Assembly: GCA_958349535.1 (NCBI GenBank)
Contig: CATWDJ010000029.1
Span: forward strand, 1 to 24,995
Length of the DNA stretch: 24,995 bases
Reading direction: 5' to 3'
Source of the DNA: Maccoyibacter sp900556645
Lineage (GTDB): Bacteria > Bacillota > Clostridia > Lachnospirales > Lachnospiraceae
A program made the position numbers and the translations under genes. Positions within the stretch are counted from its first letter, which is position 1. The number at the start of each line of letters is the position of its first letter. This document shows positions 7,146-16,800 of this stretch, piece after piece. The notes under the pieces are model-generated. The model saw nothing but the letters and a program-made list of their open reading frames with translations, made no database searches and was not told the origin of the DNA.

Positions 7146-10100
7146 TTACTTCACTTTAATACTTTTAATTACTGAGTATTGTCCGTATACTTTCTTACCG
7201 TTTATGGTCTTATAAGCACGTACCTTATAATAGTAAGTACCATTGCTGGTCAGCTTTGTTTTTGTATAAGTGGTACAGTTACTTCCCTTGGCATCACGAA
7301 TCATCGTGTAATTACCATCTTTCTTCGTACTCTGGTAAACTTCATATCCGTCTGCCGCTTTCTGCTTTGTCCAGACAATCATTGCCTGAGCAGTTCTCGG
7401 TGAATTTACCTCTATTCTAGGTGTTTCCGGTACCGTATTAGTAGAAATCTCGTTACTGTATGCACTGTATGTAGTCTCAAAACCATCCTTTACATAAGCA
7501 CGTACTCTGTATCTGTATTTTGTGGAAGCAGTCAGCTTCTTATCTGTATAACTTGTGGTTGTGACAGTTGCTATCTTCTCCCATTTGTTTCCACCTTTAT
7601 CACAGTATAATTCATATCCCGAAACAACGCCGCCCGGTCTCCATGAAAGTTTAATCGTAGAATCTGATGTTGCAACCGTTTTCAATCCTATCGGCTCTGC
7701 AACCTTAATAGCGAAGTCTATCTTCATCGTTCCGCTGTAATCGCCTTTTCCGGTTACAATCGCCTTGCCCCAACCCGGCTCCTTATTATTCTCATATTCT
7801 ACCGTATAATCCGTGTTTTTAACTAATGTCTTTCCATTGTTCCATAGAGTAATCGTCGGTTTCTTTTCGATACCGTTATAAGTAACCTCTTTCATTCTGC
7901 CAAGGGTACAGGTTGTGATACTCTTTGAAATAATTTCAAAATCCTTCTCACAGGTACCTGCATATTCGCCCAGTCCTTTTAAGATGACTGTTCCGGTACC
8001 TACATTTATATTATCCTTATAGGAAACCTCATAATCTGTACCTTCTGTCAATACTTTTCCTTTGTAGATTACCTTTACTACCGGTGTTATCTCATTTCCG
8101 GTATAAGTATAACGATTCGCCAGCTCTTGCACCTCTGACTCTCCAATATCATAAGAAATATTGAAGTTTGCCATTATGGTTCCATCATATACGCCGGCTC
8201 CTTTTATCGTCACTTCTGCTACGCCTACACCTATGTTCTTTTTATAAGTAACTTTATAGTCCGTTCCCTTTACTAATTCTCTTCCGTCAAAGGTTACTGT
8301 TACCTCCGGCTCAATCAAATCTCCGGTATAACACTGTGCCTCAATTGGCTCTACTGCACCATACTGCTCCAAATCTCCTCTGATGTTAAACGTTTTGGAG
8401 ATAGAAGATGTATAATTTCCTTTTCCTGTGGCGGTTACAGTAGCAACACCCGGATATTGATTATCTTCCCATGTAAGTTCGTAATCCTCGCCTTCCGTCA
8501 GTGGCGTTCCATTGTAGTCCACAACAACCGGTGGTGTAATAGCTTCGCCATTGTATGCCTGATCCGGAATATCCGCAATGGTAATTCCCTCGGAATCCAA
8601 TGCCTTTCTGGTAATGATAAAGCTGGTCTCCAATTCTCCATAACAACTATTAATACCGGTAATTGTGACATAAACTCTTCCTACGTCAATGTTATTGTCA
8701 CCATAGTCCACAATGTAATCAACGTCTTTTTGTAACGTAATATCTCCATAAGTAAGAACAGGTTCCGGGAAAATTTCACTTCCGGTATAGCTCTGGTCTT
8801 CCATTTCCTCCAAATGCACATCGGCATCTGTTATATTCTTTGGCAGAATCTCGAACTCTACAGTGTATGTATTCTGCTTCGTACCGGCGTCATAGTCATT
8901 ATATGCCGTATAATTGCCAATAAAGCTTATAACCACTTTCGCCATTCCGATATATTGATTGTCAACATAGGTAACTGTATAATCTCTGTCTGCCACCAAT
9001 TTGGTTGCACTTGTTCTACCCGGAAGTGTATCACGGATTACCACCTTCGGTTCGATAGCTTTTCCTACATATGGTGTTTCCGTTATGATATCTTCCATAG
9101 AAGCTCCCTCTATGAAAGTCTGTAAATCCGCCTGCATAATGTTTCTCGGACGGATGGTAAAGGTGGTGTTAATGGTACCTCCGTAATTACCCGCACCTGT
9201 GATTACCAGTGGCTGCTCTCCCGCATTGATACGATCCTGCGGAGTTTCAATCACATAGTCTGTTCCTTTTTTCAGGGTTGTGGTACCGTAACGTACTACC
9301 GTATCCGATACAACATCATGACTCTTGCCGTCATAGGTATATGGCGGTATCTCTATGGTTAAATCTCCCGCTTCATATGCTTCATTCAGCAGACATGATA
9401 CTACATTGAAAATCGGATCTTTCTCGGTAAAGGTTCTGGTTCCGGTATAGTTTCCAATTCCGGTAATGGTACCATATGCCGGACCGATTCTTTTATTGGT
9501 ATCCTGAACGTAGGTAACTTCATAGTCCACGCCCTGTATTAAGACACGGTCTCCCTGCATCAAAACCAAATCCGGTGTCAACACTTCTCCTGTGTACTGT
9601 ACGGACTGAACCTCTTTTAAATCTACGTCGTAGTTGCTTCCATCTGTTTTCTCAGTAATATCCTTACGCGTGATATTAAAGGTCGCTGTCTTCTCTCCGG
9701 TATAATTTCCGCTTCCTTTGATGGTTATGGTTGCCGTTCCCTGATTGATATTGTTTTCTCCCAGTACAATATAATCTGTGTCGGCAACTAACTCTCTTTT
9801 TACTGCCCCTACATCGCCCTTTTTCTTCTCGTATACTTTGAGATTTGGAGGAATAATCGCAGAGCCGGTATAGCCCTGATCAGTAATACCTTCATATGTA
9901 ATTTCATACACCGGGGAAAGATTAATATCTATCGGCAAAATCTTATAGGTCAAATCTGCCGTTCCTTCATAATTGCCTTTTCCCTCAAAACGAACGATAT
10001 ACGTTCCTGCATCCTTACATTCTGAAACCTCTGTTAATCCTCCGGATGTGTCTTTTCTATAATAGGTACAGGTGTAGTTCTCCGGCTTCATAGCCACTCC

Positions 10101-13100
10101 ACCCGACAGAATCTGTACTTGCGGGTTCTGCACTTCGTGATTGTAGGCAACCTCTGATGCTCCTGTAAAGCTTACATCTGCCTGAGAGATTACGCCTTTT
10201 TGAATCTCATATGAAAATTCCAATGTTCCACTAAAACTGTTTTTTCCTTTTACCACTACGGTAACGATTCCTGCATTGATACATTGGCTATTTTTTGTCC
10301 CTGTTGTATCACCGGTGTCTATGCAGGTAACAATGGTATAATCATCCGTAGATACCGGAGTTCCGTTATATTCCAAGACCTCCGTCATCGTTTCCGGTCT
10401 GTGTGATGTTCCATCATATTTAATCACAGACGATCCCACATAATACGCTTCCGCAATATCTCTGGTGGTAATCTCATAGGTAAAGGTATCTGTTCCTGTA
10501 AAATTTCCCAAACCTTCTGCTTCTACCAGAATCGTTCCTGCCTTGATACAGCCATGATCTGTGTCATCTGCTGCATTTGTCCAACTGAGAACCTTAAAAT
10601 CTTTGTTATTCTGTAAGATATAGTCACCTAATTTGTATTTTGGATAGAACTGATGCTTCTGTCCATCATACTGTACCGATTCAATGGTCAGCTTGAAAAC
10701 AGTACTTAATTCACGCGGCACAATTGAATAACTGTCGGATCTGGTTCCGATATACAATCCTTTTCCTGTAATACCAACCGTATAACCATCTCCTACATTC
10801 ATGGAGTTGGTATTGTTATAGGAAATATCATAATCTGTTCCTGCTATCAAAACAGTATTTTTATATTTCAATCTGATGGTAGGCTGAATTACCTCACCGG
10901 TATACTGCAATTTGTTTCCCGTTACCACATTTCCGGTTTCATCCAACATCTCCACGGTAACATCATTAATATTATATACAATAGTATAGTTGACGCGAAC
11001 CTCACCGGTATAGTTACCTCTTCCTTTGATAACTACCGTAGCGGTTCCTGCTTCTGTGTTGTTCTCATAGCTTAACTTATAATCAGTATCCCGTACTAAT
11101 TCCTGCTCATCCCATTCTATAACGATATTATCCTCATCAGCCTGTGGGAAAACCGGATTACCATTATCATACGGCACTCTGACACCCTCAATACCGGAAA
11201 TACTCAAATTGCTTACCGGATTGCCTTCTGCATCTGAGAAGGATTTTCCCGTGATGGTATAGTAACAGTTGTTATCTTCTTTGCTGCCTGTGTAATTGTT
11301 GTAATCACCGTCTGTAATAGCTGTAATCTTAACATACTGTTTGCCTTTTTGAGTATAATCAGAACCGCCTGCAACCTTTTCTACCATGTAATCTCGACCG
11401 TACACTAAGGTTTCCGTTCCATAGGTCACTGTCATCTTACTCATGGCTGTGGTAAAGGTATCCTCACCTGTATACTCCACTGCAGGTCCTTCACAGGTAA
11501 TATCATAATCATCCAGCTTCTTCTGGTTAATGGTATAATTCATCGTACGGGTTCCGGCATATTTACCGATACCGTTTACTTTGATGGTCTTCGTTCCCTG
11601 ATTGATACAATCTTCCGGATATTCTACCGTAAAGTCTGTGCCTTCTTCTAAATATTTATCGGTACTCTTATCTTTGATTTTCGGCACCGGTTTGTATTCT
11701 TTTCCACTATAAGTCTTATCAGAAATGGCCTCTACCGTTACCTTTTCATCGTCCTTAACATCCGTACAAATCAAGAAGTTTCCGACGGTGGTTCCTTTGT
11801 AGTTACTGTCATCCCGTGCCTCAATATGTACAATACCTTTCATACCGTTTGAAGTTTCTGTTAAGTCTACACCATCCACATCTGTGTAAGAGGTAATATT
11901 GTAATCAATACCTTCCCGTAACAGATGCTCACCGTCCATTACAACCACATTCGGTCTCGGCAGTGTTCCGATACCCTGCCAGTATTCATCCACCGTTACC
12001 GTTGCATTTTTAATATCCTTCTTATTAATATTAAATTTCCAGATAATGGAACCACTGTAATTTCCCGTTCCGGTAATAAATAATATTTTATCTTCGCCTA
12101 CATTAATAACATTATTTTCATCTTCTTCCAGATAATTTAAGGTATAATCTGTTCCTTCTTTTAGAAGTATTTCCTTTACAATTACAGACACCGGCGGTTT
12201 AATGGCTTCCCCTGTATAGGTCCAATCCTTGGTTCCACTGATGATATAGTCGGTAGTCTCTGTCAGTTCACTTAAATTTACCGGATGAATTACAAAGGTT
12301 GTAGATGCTTCATCCCCATAGTTATTGATTCCGGTTGCCGTAACGGTGGCCAATGTGCTTCCATCACTGGCATTTACGTTGTTTGAATAGCTCAACGTAT
12401 AATCTACTTTTTCTTTCAATGTATTGCCGTTGCACTTAATCTCTACTTTCGGCTGAATCGCTTTTCCCGTATATACCAGATTTTCTGCATCAATTAATGT
12501 AATTTCAGCGTTTTTGATACTCTGTCCCACAATAGAAAATGTCACATCCGTATAACCTGTATAGTTACCGATACCACGGACACGGACATTCTTTTCTCCC
12601 ATACTGGTCAAATCATCCGAATCCAGTGGAATAACCTCGTAGTCTGTGCCTTTTACCAATTTATTGGTGTTGTAGTAAACACTAACCGGCGGCTCTATCG
12701 CTGAACCTGTATATCCTACAGATTTCAGACAATTGACAGTCACATCCTCATCCGTAATATTCTTCGGTGTAATATAGTATGACAAAGCAACACTTCCGCC
12801 GTAATTTTTCATACCTTCAATGGTTAAAGTTACTTTTTTCCCCTTGGTTCCCTCTGTTTCCCCAATGGTGGATTTCACCGTATAATGAGTATCCTGATAT
12901 AAAAGGTTGGATCCATCCTTCAGATTCAAAGTTGGTATAGTGTCCTGTCCGTTAAAAACCTGATCCGGCAGAGTATATTCTGTAATATTTGTATTTCCGA
13001 TACTTGCATTCTCTATGCTTCGCTGTTTGATGGTAAATGTTTTGGTCTTGCTTCCCGTACTGGTTGCAGTAGGATAAATGGTTACAGTTGCGGTTCCCGC

Positions 13101-13595
13101 ATTCACGTTATCGGTATATGATACTGTATAATCAGTTCCTTTTGCCAGAAAATCTCCGCTCATGGCATCCTGAACTAATACATTCGGAGTTTTCTCGGTT
13201 CCGTCATACTCAATATTATCCGCATTCTGTATCGTGATGGTTGTCATAGACAAATCATAGCCTGCACCGACTCTGTATGCAAAGACATCCATGCCGTACA
13301 ACATTTTATTTTCCTGTGCCTGAACAGCATTAACAGGCTCCTCAGTCTCCTGAGCAACCTCTTGATTTGTCTGGTCATTTGTCTCTTCTGTTTCTTCACC
13401 AGGAAGCATATTCATCTGCATTCCCTGCAGTCCTTGGGCATCTTCTGCGGATACATCCGTATCCTGACCTACCTCCGTTACGTTCTGGGTGTCATCCTCT
13501 GCCGCCGCATTGAGAACTGTCCAGTTGACCCCCGCAGCTATTATGCATGTGCATAAAGTTAACGCCAGAATCCGCTTCAATACGTCCTTGTACAT
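7146..13595 (-). CDS. Giant secreted protein of ~22 Ig-like repeats and two fibronectin III domains
   Basis: This is a 2149-residue predicted extracellular protein, perhaps an adhesin or fibrous surface component; no catalytic domain is visible. The start is the ATG at 13595 (MYKDVLKRILALTLCTCIIA), with GGAAGG 8 nt upstream; an ATG eight codons earlier (13619) lacks a Shine-Dalgarno. A signal peptide covers residues 1-32 (cleavage near NAAA-EDD), followed by an acidic Glu/Gln/Thr-rich linker (33-100). Residues 107-1965 are about 22 diverged repeats of roughly 85 residues with the pattern YTGxxIxPxV ... GTDYxVxYxNN ... GTATVTITGKGNYTGT. Residues 1966-2149 form two fibronectin III domains (IKLSW...YELY...YRVRAY; MIVW...YEVY...YKVRAY). 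There is no LPXTG-like motif, membrane helix or lipobox, so it is either released or held non-covalently. It is first in the operon and is followed directly by the sortase gene. Confidence 0.93.
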   Translation of the reverse strand: MYKDVLKRILALTLCTCIIAAGVNWTVLNAAAEDDTQNVTEVGQDTDVSAEDAQGLQGMQMNMLPGEETEETNDQTNQEVAQETEEPVNAVQAQENKMLYGMDVFAYRVGAGYDLSMTTITIQNADNIEYDGTEKTPNVLVQDAMSGDFLAKGTDYTVSYTDNVNAGTATVTIYPTATSTGSKTKTFTIKQRSIENASIGNTNITEYTLPDQVFNGQDTIPTLNLKDGSNLLYQDTHYTVKSTIGETEGTKGKKVTLTIEGMKNYGGSVALSYYITPKNITDEDVTVNCLKSVGYTGSAIEPPVSVYYNTNKLVKGTDYEVIPLDSDDLTSMGEKNVRVRGIGNYTGYTDVTFSIVGQSIKNAEITLIDAENLVYTGKAIQPKVEIKCNGNTLKEKVDYTLSYSNNVNASDGSTLATVTATGINNYGDEASTTFVIHPVNLSELTETTDYIISGTKDWTYTGEAIKPPVSVIVKEILLKEGTDYTLNYLEEDENNVINVGEDKILFITGTGNYSGSIIWKFNINKKDIKNATVTVDEYWQGIGTLPRPNVVVMDGEHLLREGIDYNITSYTDVDGVDLTETSNGMKGIVHIEARDDSNYKGTTVGNFLICTDVKDDEKVTVEAISDKTYSGKEYKPVPKIKDKSTDKYLEEGTDFTVEYPEDCINQGTKTIKVNGIGKYAGTRTMNYTINQKKLDDYDITCEGPAVEYTGEDTFTTAMSKMTVTYGTETLVYGRDYMVEKVAGGSDYTQKGKQYVKITAITDGDYNNYTGSKEDNNCYYTITGKSFSDAEGNPVSNLSISGIEGVRVPYDNGNPVFPQADEDNIVIEWDEQELVRDTDYKLSYENNTEAGTATVVIKGRGNYTGEVRVNYTIVYNINDVTVEMLDETGNVVTGNKLQYTGEVIQPTIRLKYKNTVLIAGTDYDISYNNTNSMNVGDGYTVGITGKGLYIGTRSDSYSIVPRELSTVFKLTIESVQYDGQKHQFYPKYKLGDYILQNNKDFKVLSWTNAADDTDHGCIKAGTILVEAEGLGNFTGTDTFTYEITTRDIAEAYYVGSSVIKYDGTSHRPETMTEVLEYNGTPVSTDDYTIVTCIDTGDTTGTKNSQCINAGIVTVVVKGKNSFSGTLEFSYEIQKGVISQADVSFTGASEVAYNHEVQNPQVQILSGGVAMKPENYTCTYYRKDTSGGLTEVSECKDAGTYIVRFEGKGNYEGTADLTYKILPIDINLSPVYEITYEGITDQGYTGSAIIPPNLKVYEKKKGDVGAVKRELVADTDYIVLGENNINQGTATITIKGSGNYTGEKTATFNITRKDITEKTDGSNYDVDLKEVQSVQYTGEVLTPDLVLMQGDRVLIQGVDYEVTYVQDTNKRIGPAYGTITGIGNYTGTRTFTEKDPIFNVVSCLLNEAYEAGDLTIEIPPYTYDGKSHDVVSDTVVRYGTTTLKKGTDYVIETPQDRINAGEQPLVITGAGNYGGTINTTFTIRPRNIMQADLQTFIEGASMEDIITETPYVGKAIEPKVVIRDTLPGRTSATKLVADRDYTVTYVDNQYIGMAKVVISFIGNYTAYNDYDAGTKQNTYTVEFEILPKNITDADVHLEEMEDQSYTGSEIFPEPVLTYGDITLQKDVDYIVDYGDNNIDVGRVYVTITGINSCYGELETSFIITRKALDSEGITIADIPDQAYNGEAITPPVVVDYNGTPLTEGEDYELTWEDNQYPGVATVTATGKGNYTSSISKTFNIRGDLEQYGAVEPIEAQCYTGDLIEPEVTVTFDGRELVKGTDYKVTYKKNIGVGVAEVTIKGAGVYDGTIMANFNISYDIGESEVQELANRYTYTGNEITPVVKVIYKGKVLTEGTDYEVSYKDNINVGTGTVILKGLGEYAGTCEKDFEIISKSITTCTLGRMKEVTYNGIEKKPTITLWNNGKTLVKNTDYTVEYENNKEPGWGKAIVTGKGDYSGTMKIDFAIKVAEPIGLKTVATSDSTIKLSWRPGGVVSGYELYCDKGGNKWEKIATVTTTSYTDKKLTASTKYRYRVRAYVKDGFETTYSAYSNEISTNTVPETPRIEVNSPRTAQAMIVWTKQKAADGYEVYQSTKKDGNYTMIRDAKGSNCTTYTKTKLTSNGTYYYKVRAYKTINGKKVYGQYSVIKSIKVK
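7701..13277 (-). repeat. Protein-level array of ~22 diverged Ig-like repeats
   Basis: By eye I count 22 units, each opening with Y(T/D/N)G-x-x-I-x-P and centred on (G/D)TDYxVxY, ending in (K/R/I)GNYTGT. Unit length is about 85 residues (about 255 bp). Nucleotide identity between units is low, so this is old duplication followed by divergence rather than a recent tandem expansion. The pattern resembles the MBG/YDG-like beta-sandwich repeats of bacterial surface proteins; the exact family is not certain. Confidence 0.85.
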
Positions 13596-13631
13596 ACCAT
13601 CATCCTTCCTAATTGTCATTTACCTATATTA

Positions 13632-13687
13632 CTTTATATAGTATATCGTCCAAAATATATATTCTCTATATAATATATCGACCAAAA
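13632..13687 (-). repeat. Imperfect 24-bp direct repeat in the surface operon leader
   Basis: Positions 13687-13664 and 13655-13632 (minus strand) match at 21 of 24 bases, sharing TTTTGG-N-CGATATA-N-TATATA. Their starts are 32 bp apart, about three helical turns. They lie roughly 13 to 68 nt downstream of the predicted transcription start, before the giant gene. They could be paired regulator sites or an AT-rich structured leader; the regulator is unknown. Confidence 0.6.
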
Positions 13688-13706
13688 CTTCTATTAATTT
13701 ACATAG

Positions 13707-13735
13707 ATTATAGCTTTTTTTTCCACCTTTTTCAA
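13707..13735 (-). promoter_or_regulatory. Promoter of the surface operon
   Basis: On the minus strand TTGAAA (13735-13730) and TATAAT (13712-13707) are separated by 17 bp that include an A8 tract. Transcription would start near 13700, leaving a leader of about 105 nt. It lies just after the rpoC terminator, making the three surface genes an independent unit. Confidence 0.85.
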
Positions 13736-13760
13736 GGAATTTACCAGTTTTTATGTAAAC

Positions 13761-13799
13761 AAAAAGAAATGTACCCAAATCATGGATACATTTCTTTTT
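13761..13799 (-). terminator. Rho-independent terminator after rpoC
   Basis: Minus-strand positions 13799-13784 and 13776-13761 form a 16-bp stem with one G-U wobble and a 7-nt loop; the 3' arm ends in a T5 run followed by GTTT. It begins 6 nt beyond the rpoC stop codon and should end the rpoBC transcript before the surface operon. Confidence 0.9.
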
Positions 13800-13805
13800 T
13801 ATTAT

Positions 13806-16800
13806 TTATTCCTCATCACCAACAATATCAATTGCCACTACTGCATCTTCCGGTACTTCCGGCATTTCTTCACTTTCAAAATCTGCAAAATCATCATCAA
13901 AATCAATATCTGCAAATTGATTCAGGTCGGAATCCAGCTTAATGTCACGGTAACGTTTCATACCGGTTCCTACCGGAAGCAGTTTACCGATTAATACATT
14001 TTCTTTTAATCCGATTAACGGATCTACCTTTCCTTTGATAGCCGCCTCGGTGAGAACCTTGGTGGTCTCCTGGAAGGATGCTGCGGACAAGAAGGAATTG
14101 GTTGCCAATGCGGCTTTTGTGATACCTAACAGTACCTGTTTTCCTTCTGCCGGCTCTTTGCCCTCTGCAATTAATTTCTCGTTTACATCATCAAATTCTA
14201 AGGTGTCTACCAGAGTACCCGGCAACAGCTCGGAATCTCCGTTGTTCTCAATGCGAATCTTCTTCAACATCTGACGAACAATAACCTCGATATGCTTATC
14301 GTTGATTTCTACACCCTGGAGACGATATACACGCTGAACCTCCTGCAGCATATAATCCTGAACAGCACGAACACCTTTGATTTTCAAAATGTCATGTGGA
14401 TTTACGCTACCTTCTGTCAGCTCGTCACCTGCCTCTAAGATAGCACCGTCCAAAATCTTGATACGGGAACCATACGGAATGAGGTAAGTCTTTGTCTCGC
14501 CTGTTTCCTGGTTAGTTACGATAATCTCACGTTTTTTCTTTGTATCTTTGATGGTTGCTACGCCGCCAAATTCTGTAATGATTGCAAGTCCTTTCGGTTT
14601 TCTTGCCTCAAACAGCTCTTCGACACGAGGAAGACCCTGTGTGATATCGTCACCGGCAACACCACCGGTATGGAAAGTACGCATGGTAAGCTGTGTGCCC
14701 GGCTCACCGATAGACTGTGCTGCGATGATACCGATTGCCTCGCCCACCTGTACTGCCTGACCGGTTGCCATGTTGGCACCATAGCATTTTGCACAGATAC
14801 CAATATGGGAACGACAGGTTAAAATGGTACGAATCTTCACTTTTGTAATCGGGTTTCCTTTTTCGTCTACACCTTTGTTTACAACTTCTGCTGCACGTTT
14901 CGGTGTAATCATGTGATTTGCTTTTACAATCACATTGCCGTCTTTATCACAGATAGTCTCACAGGAGAAACGTCCTGTAATACGATCCTGCAAGCTCTCA
15001 ATCTCTTCTTTTCCGTCCATGAATGCTTTTACATACATTCCCGGAATCTCTTTGTCTGAGTTCAGACTACAATCGGATTCACGGATACTTAATTCCTGAG
15101 ATACGTCAACCAGACGTCTGGTCAGGTAACCGGAATCGGCTGTACGCAGAGCGGTATCGGAAAGACCTTTACGTGCTCCGTGGGCAGACATGAAGTACTC
15201 CAATACGTCCAGACCTTCACGGAAATTGGACTTGATTGGCAACTCGATGGTCTTACCGGTTGTATCAGCCATCAAACCACGCATACCCGCCAACTGTTTA
15301 ATCTGCTTATCGGAACCACGGGCTCCGGAATCTGCCATCATAAAGATGTTGTTGTATTTATCCAAGCCGGAAAGAAGTGCTTCTGTCAACTCATCATCGG
15401 TCTCTTTCCATGTCTCTACGACCTCTTTGTATCTCTCTTCCTCTGTTACCAGACCACGTTTGTAGTTCTTGGTGATACGGTCTACCGTATCCTGTGCCTG
15501 CTGGATTAACTCCGGCTTCTTGGCAGGAACGGTCATATCGGATACGGATACGGTCATAGCGGCTCTTGTGGAATATTTGTATCCCATTGCCTTAATGTCA
15601 TCCAATACCTCGGCAGTCTTGGTTGCTCCATGGATATTGATGACTTTTTCCAGAATCTGTTTTAATCCTTTTTTACCTACATGGAAATCTACTTCCAGTA
15701 AAAGAGCATTTTCCGGTTTTGTTCTATCTACAAATCCTAAATCCTGTGGAAGAATCTCATTAAAGATTAATCTTCCCAGTGTTGTCTCAATGTTTCCTGT
15801 AACTTTCTCGCCGTTCGGCATTACAGCTTCACGTTTTACCATGATTTTCTGATGAAGGGTAATATCTCCGTTCTCATATGCCAGAATTGCATGGTTAATT
15901 CCGTTGAATCTGTGTCCCATCAAATCATGTGGTGTACAGATAACTACATGCTCGCCGTCTCCCGCATTGAATCGGATGTTGGTGTACTCATCAATCTCAT
16001 TTGCTTCGATTGCTGCTTTTACCTCATCTTTATCGGCATATACTTTTTCGCCTACAGTGCTTAAATCCACTTCTCCGGTACGGTCAATCATCTTGCCCAT
16101 GGTCAGGTAATAGATACCCAGAACCATATCCTGTGAAGGAACGGCAACCGGACCACCATCAGATGGTTTTAATAAGTTGTTCGGTGACAACAGCATGAAA
16201 CGGCACTCTGCCTGTGCTTCTACGGATAACGGAAGATGGACAGCCATCTGGTCACCGTCGAAGTCGGCATTGTATGCGGTACATACCAATGGATGCAGCT
16301 TAATTGCCTTACCCTCTACCAGAATCGGCTCAAATGCCTGAATACCTAATCTGTGAAGTGTCGGTGCACGGTTCAACATAACCGGATGCTCTTTGATAAC
16401 ATCTTCTAAGACATCCCAAACTTCCGGCTGAAGTCTCTCTACCATTTTCTTTGCACTCTTAATATTGTGTGCGGTTCCGTTGGCTACCAGTTCTTTCATA
16501 ACAAACGGCTTGAACAGCTCGATTGCCATTTCTTTTGGCAGACCACACTGATAAATCTTAAGTTCCGGTCCTACGACGATAACGGAACGACCTGAGTAGT
16601 CTACACGTTTTCCAAGTAGGTTCTGACGGAAACGTCCTGATTTACCTTTCAACATATCGGAAAGAGATTTCAAAGCACGGTTTCCAGGTCCGGTAACCGG
16701 TCTTCCTCTTCTTCCGTTATCAATCAGGGCATCTACTGCCTCCTGAAGCATTCTCTTTTCATTTCTTACGATAATGTCCGGTGCTCCAAGCTCTAACAGT

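Noticed and set aside
13530..13595. Lipoprotein signal on the giant protein (LTLCTC)
   Set aside because: The cysteines lie inside the hydrophobic core without the L-A/S-G/A-C lipobox, and a better AxA-type cleavage site follows at NAAA-EDD.
7146..13619. Recent repeat expansion or phase-variable tracts in the giant gene
   Set aside because: Units are strongly diverged at DNA level and I saw no long homopolymer or short tandem tract within the coding region.
13620..13805. L7Ae-family gene expected between rpoC and rpsL in some Firmicutes
   Set aside because: No such reading frame exists either here or in 4483-4727; both gaps contain only regulatory signals.
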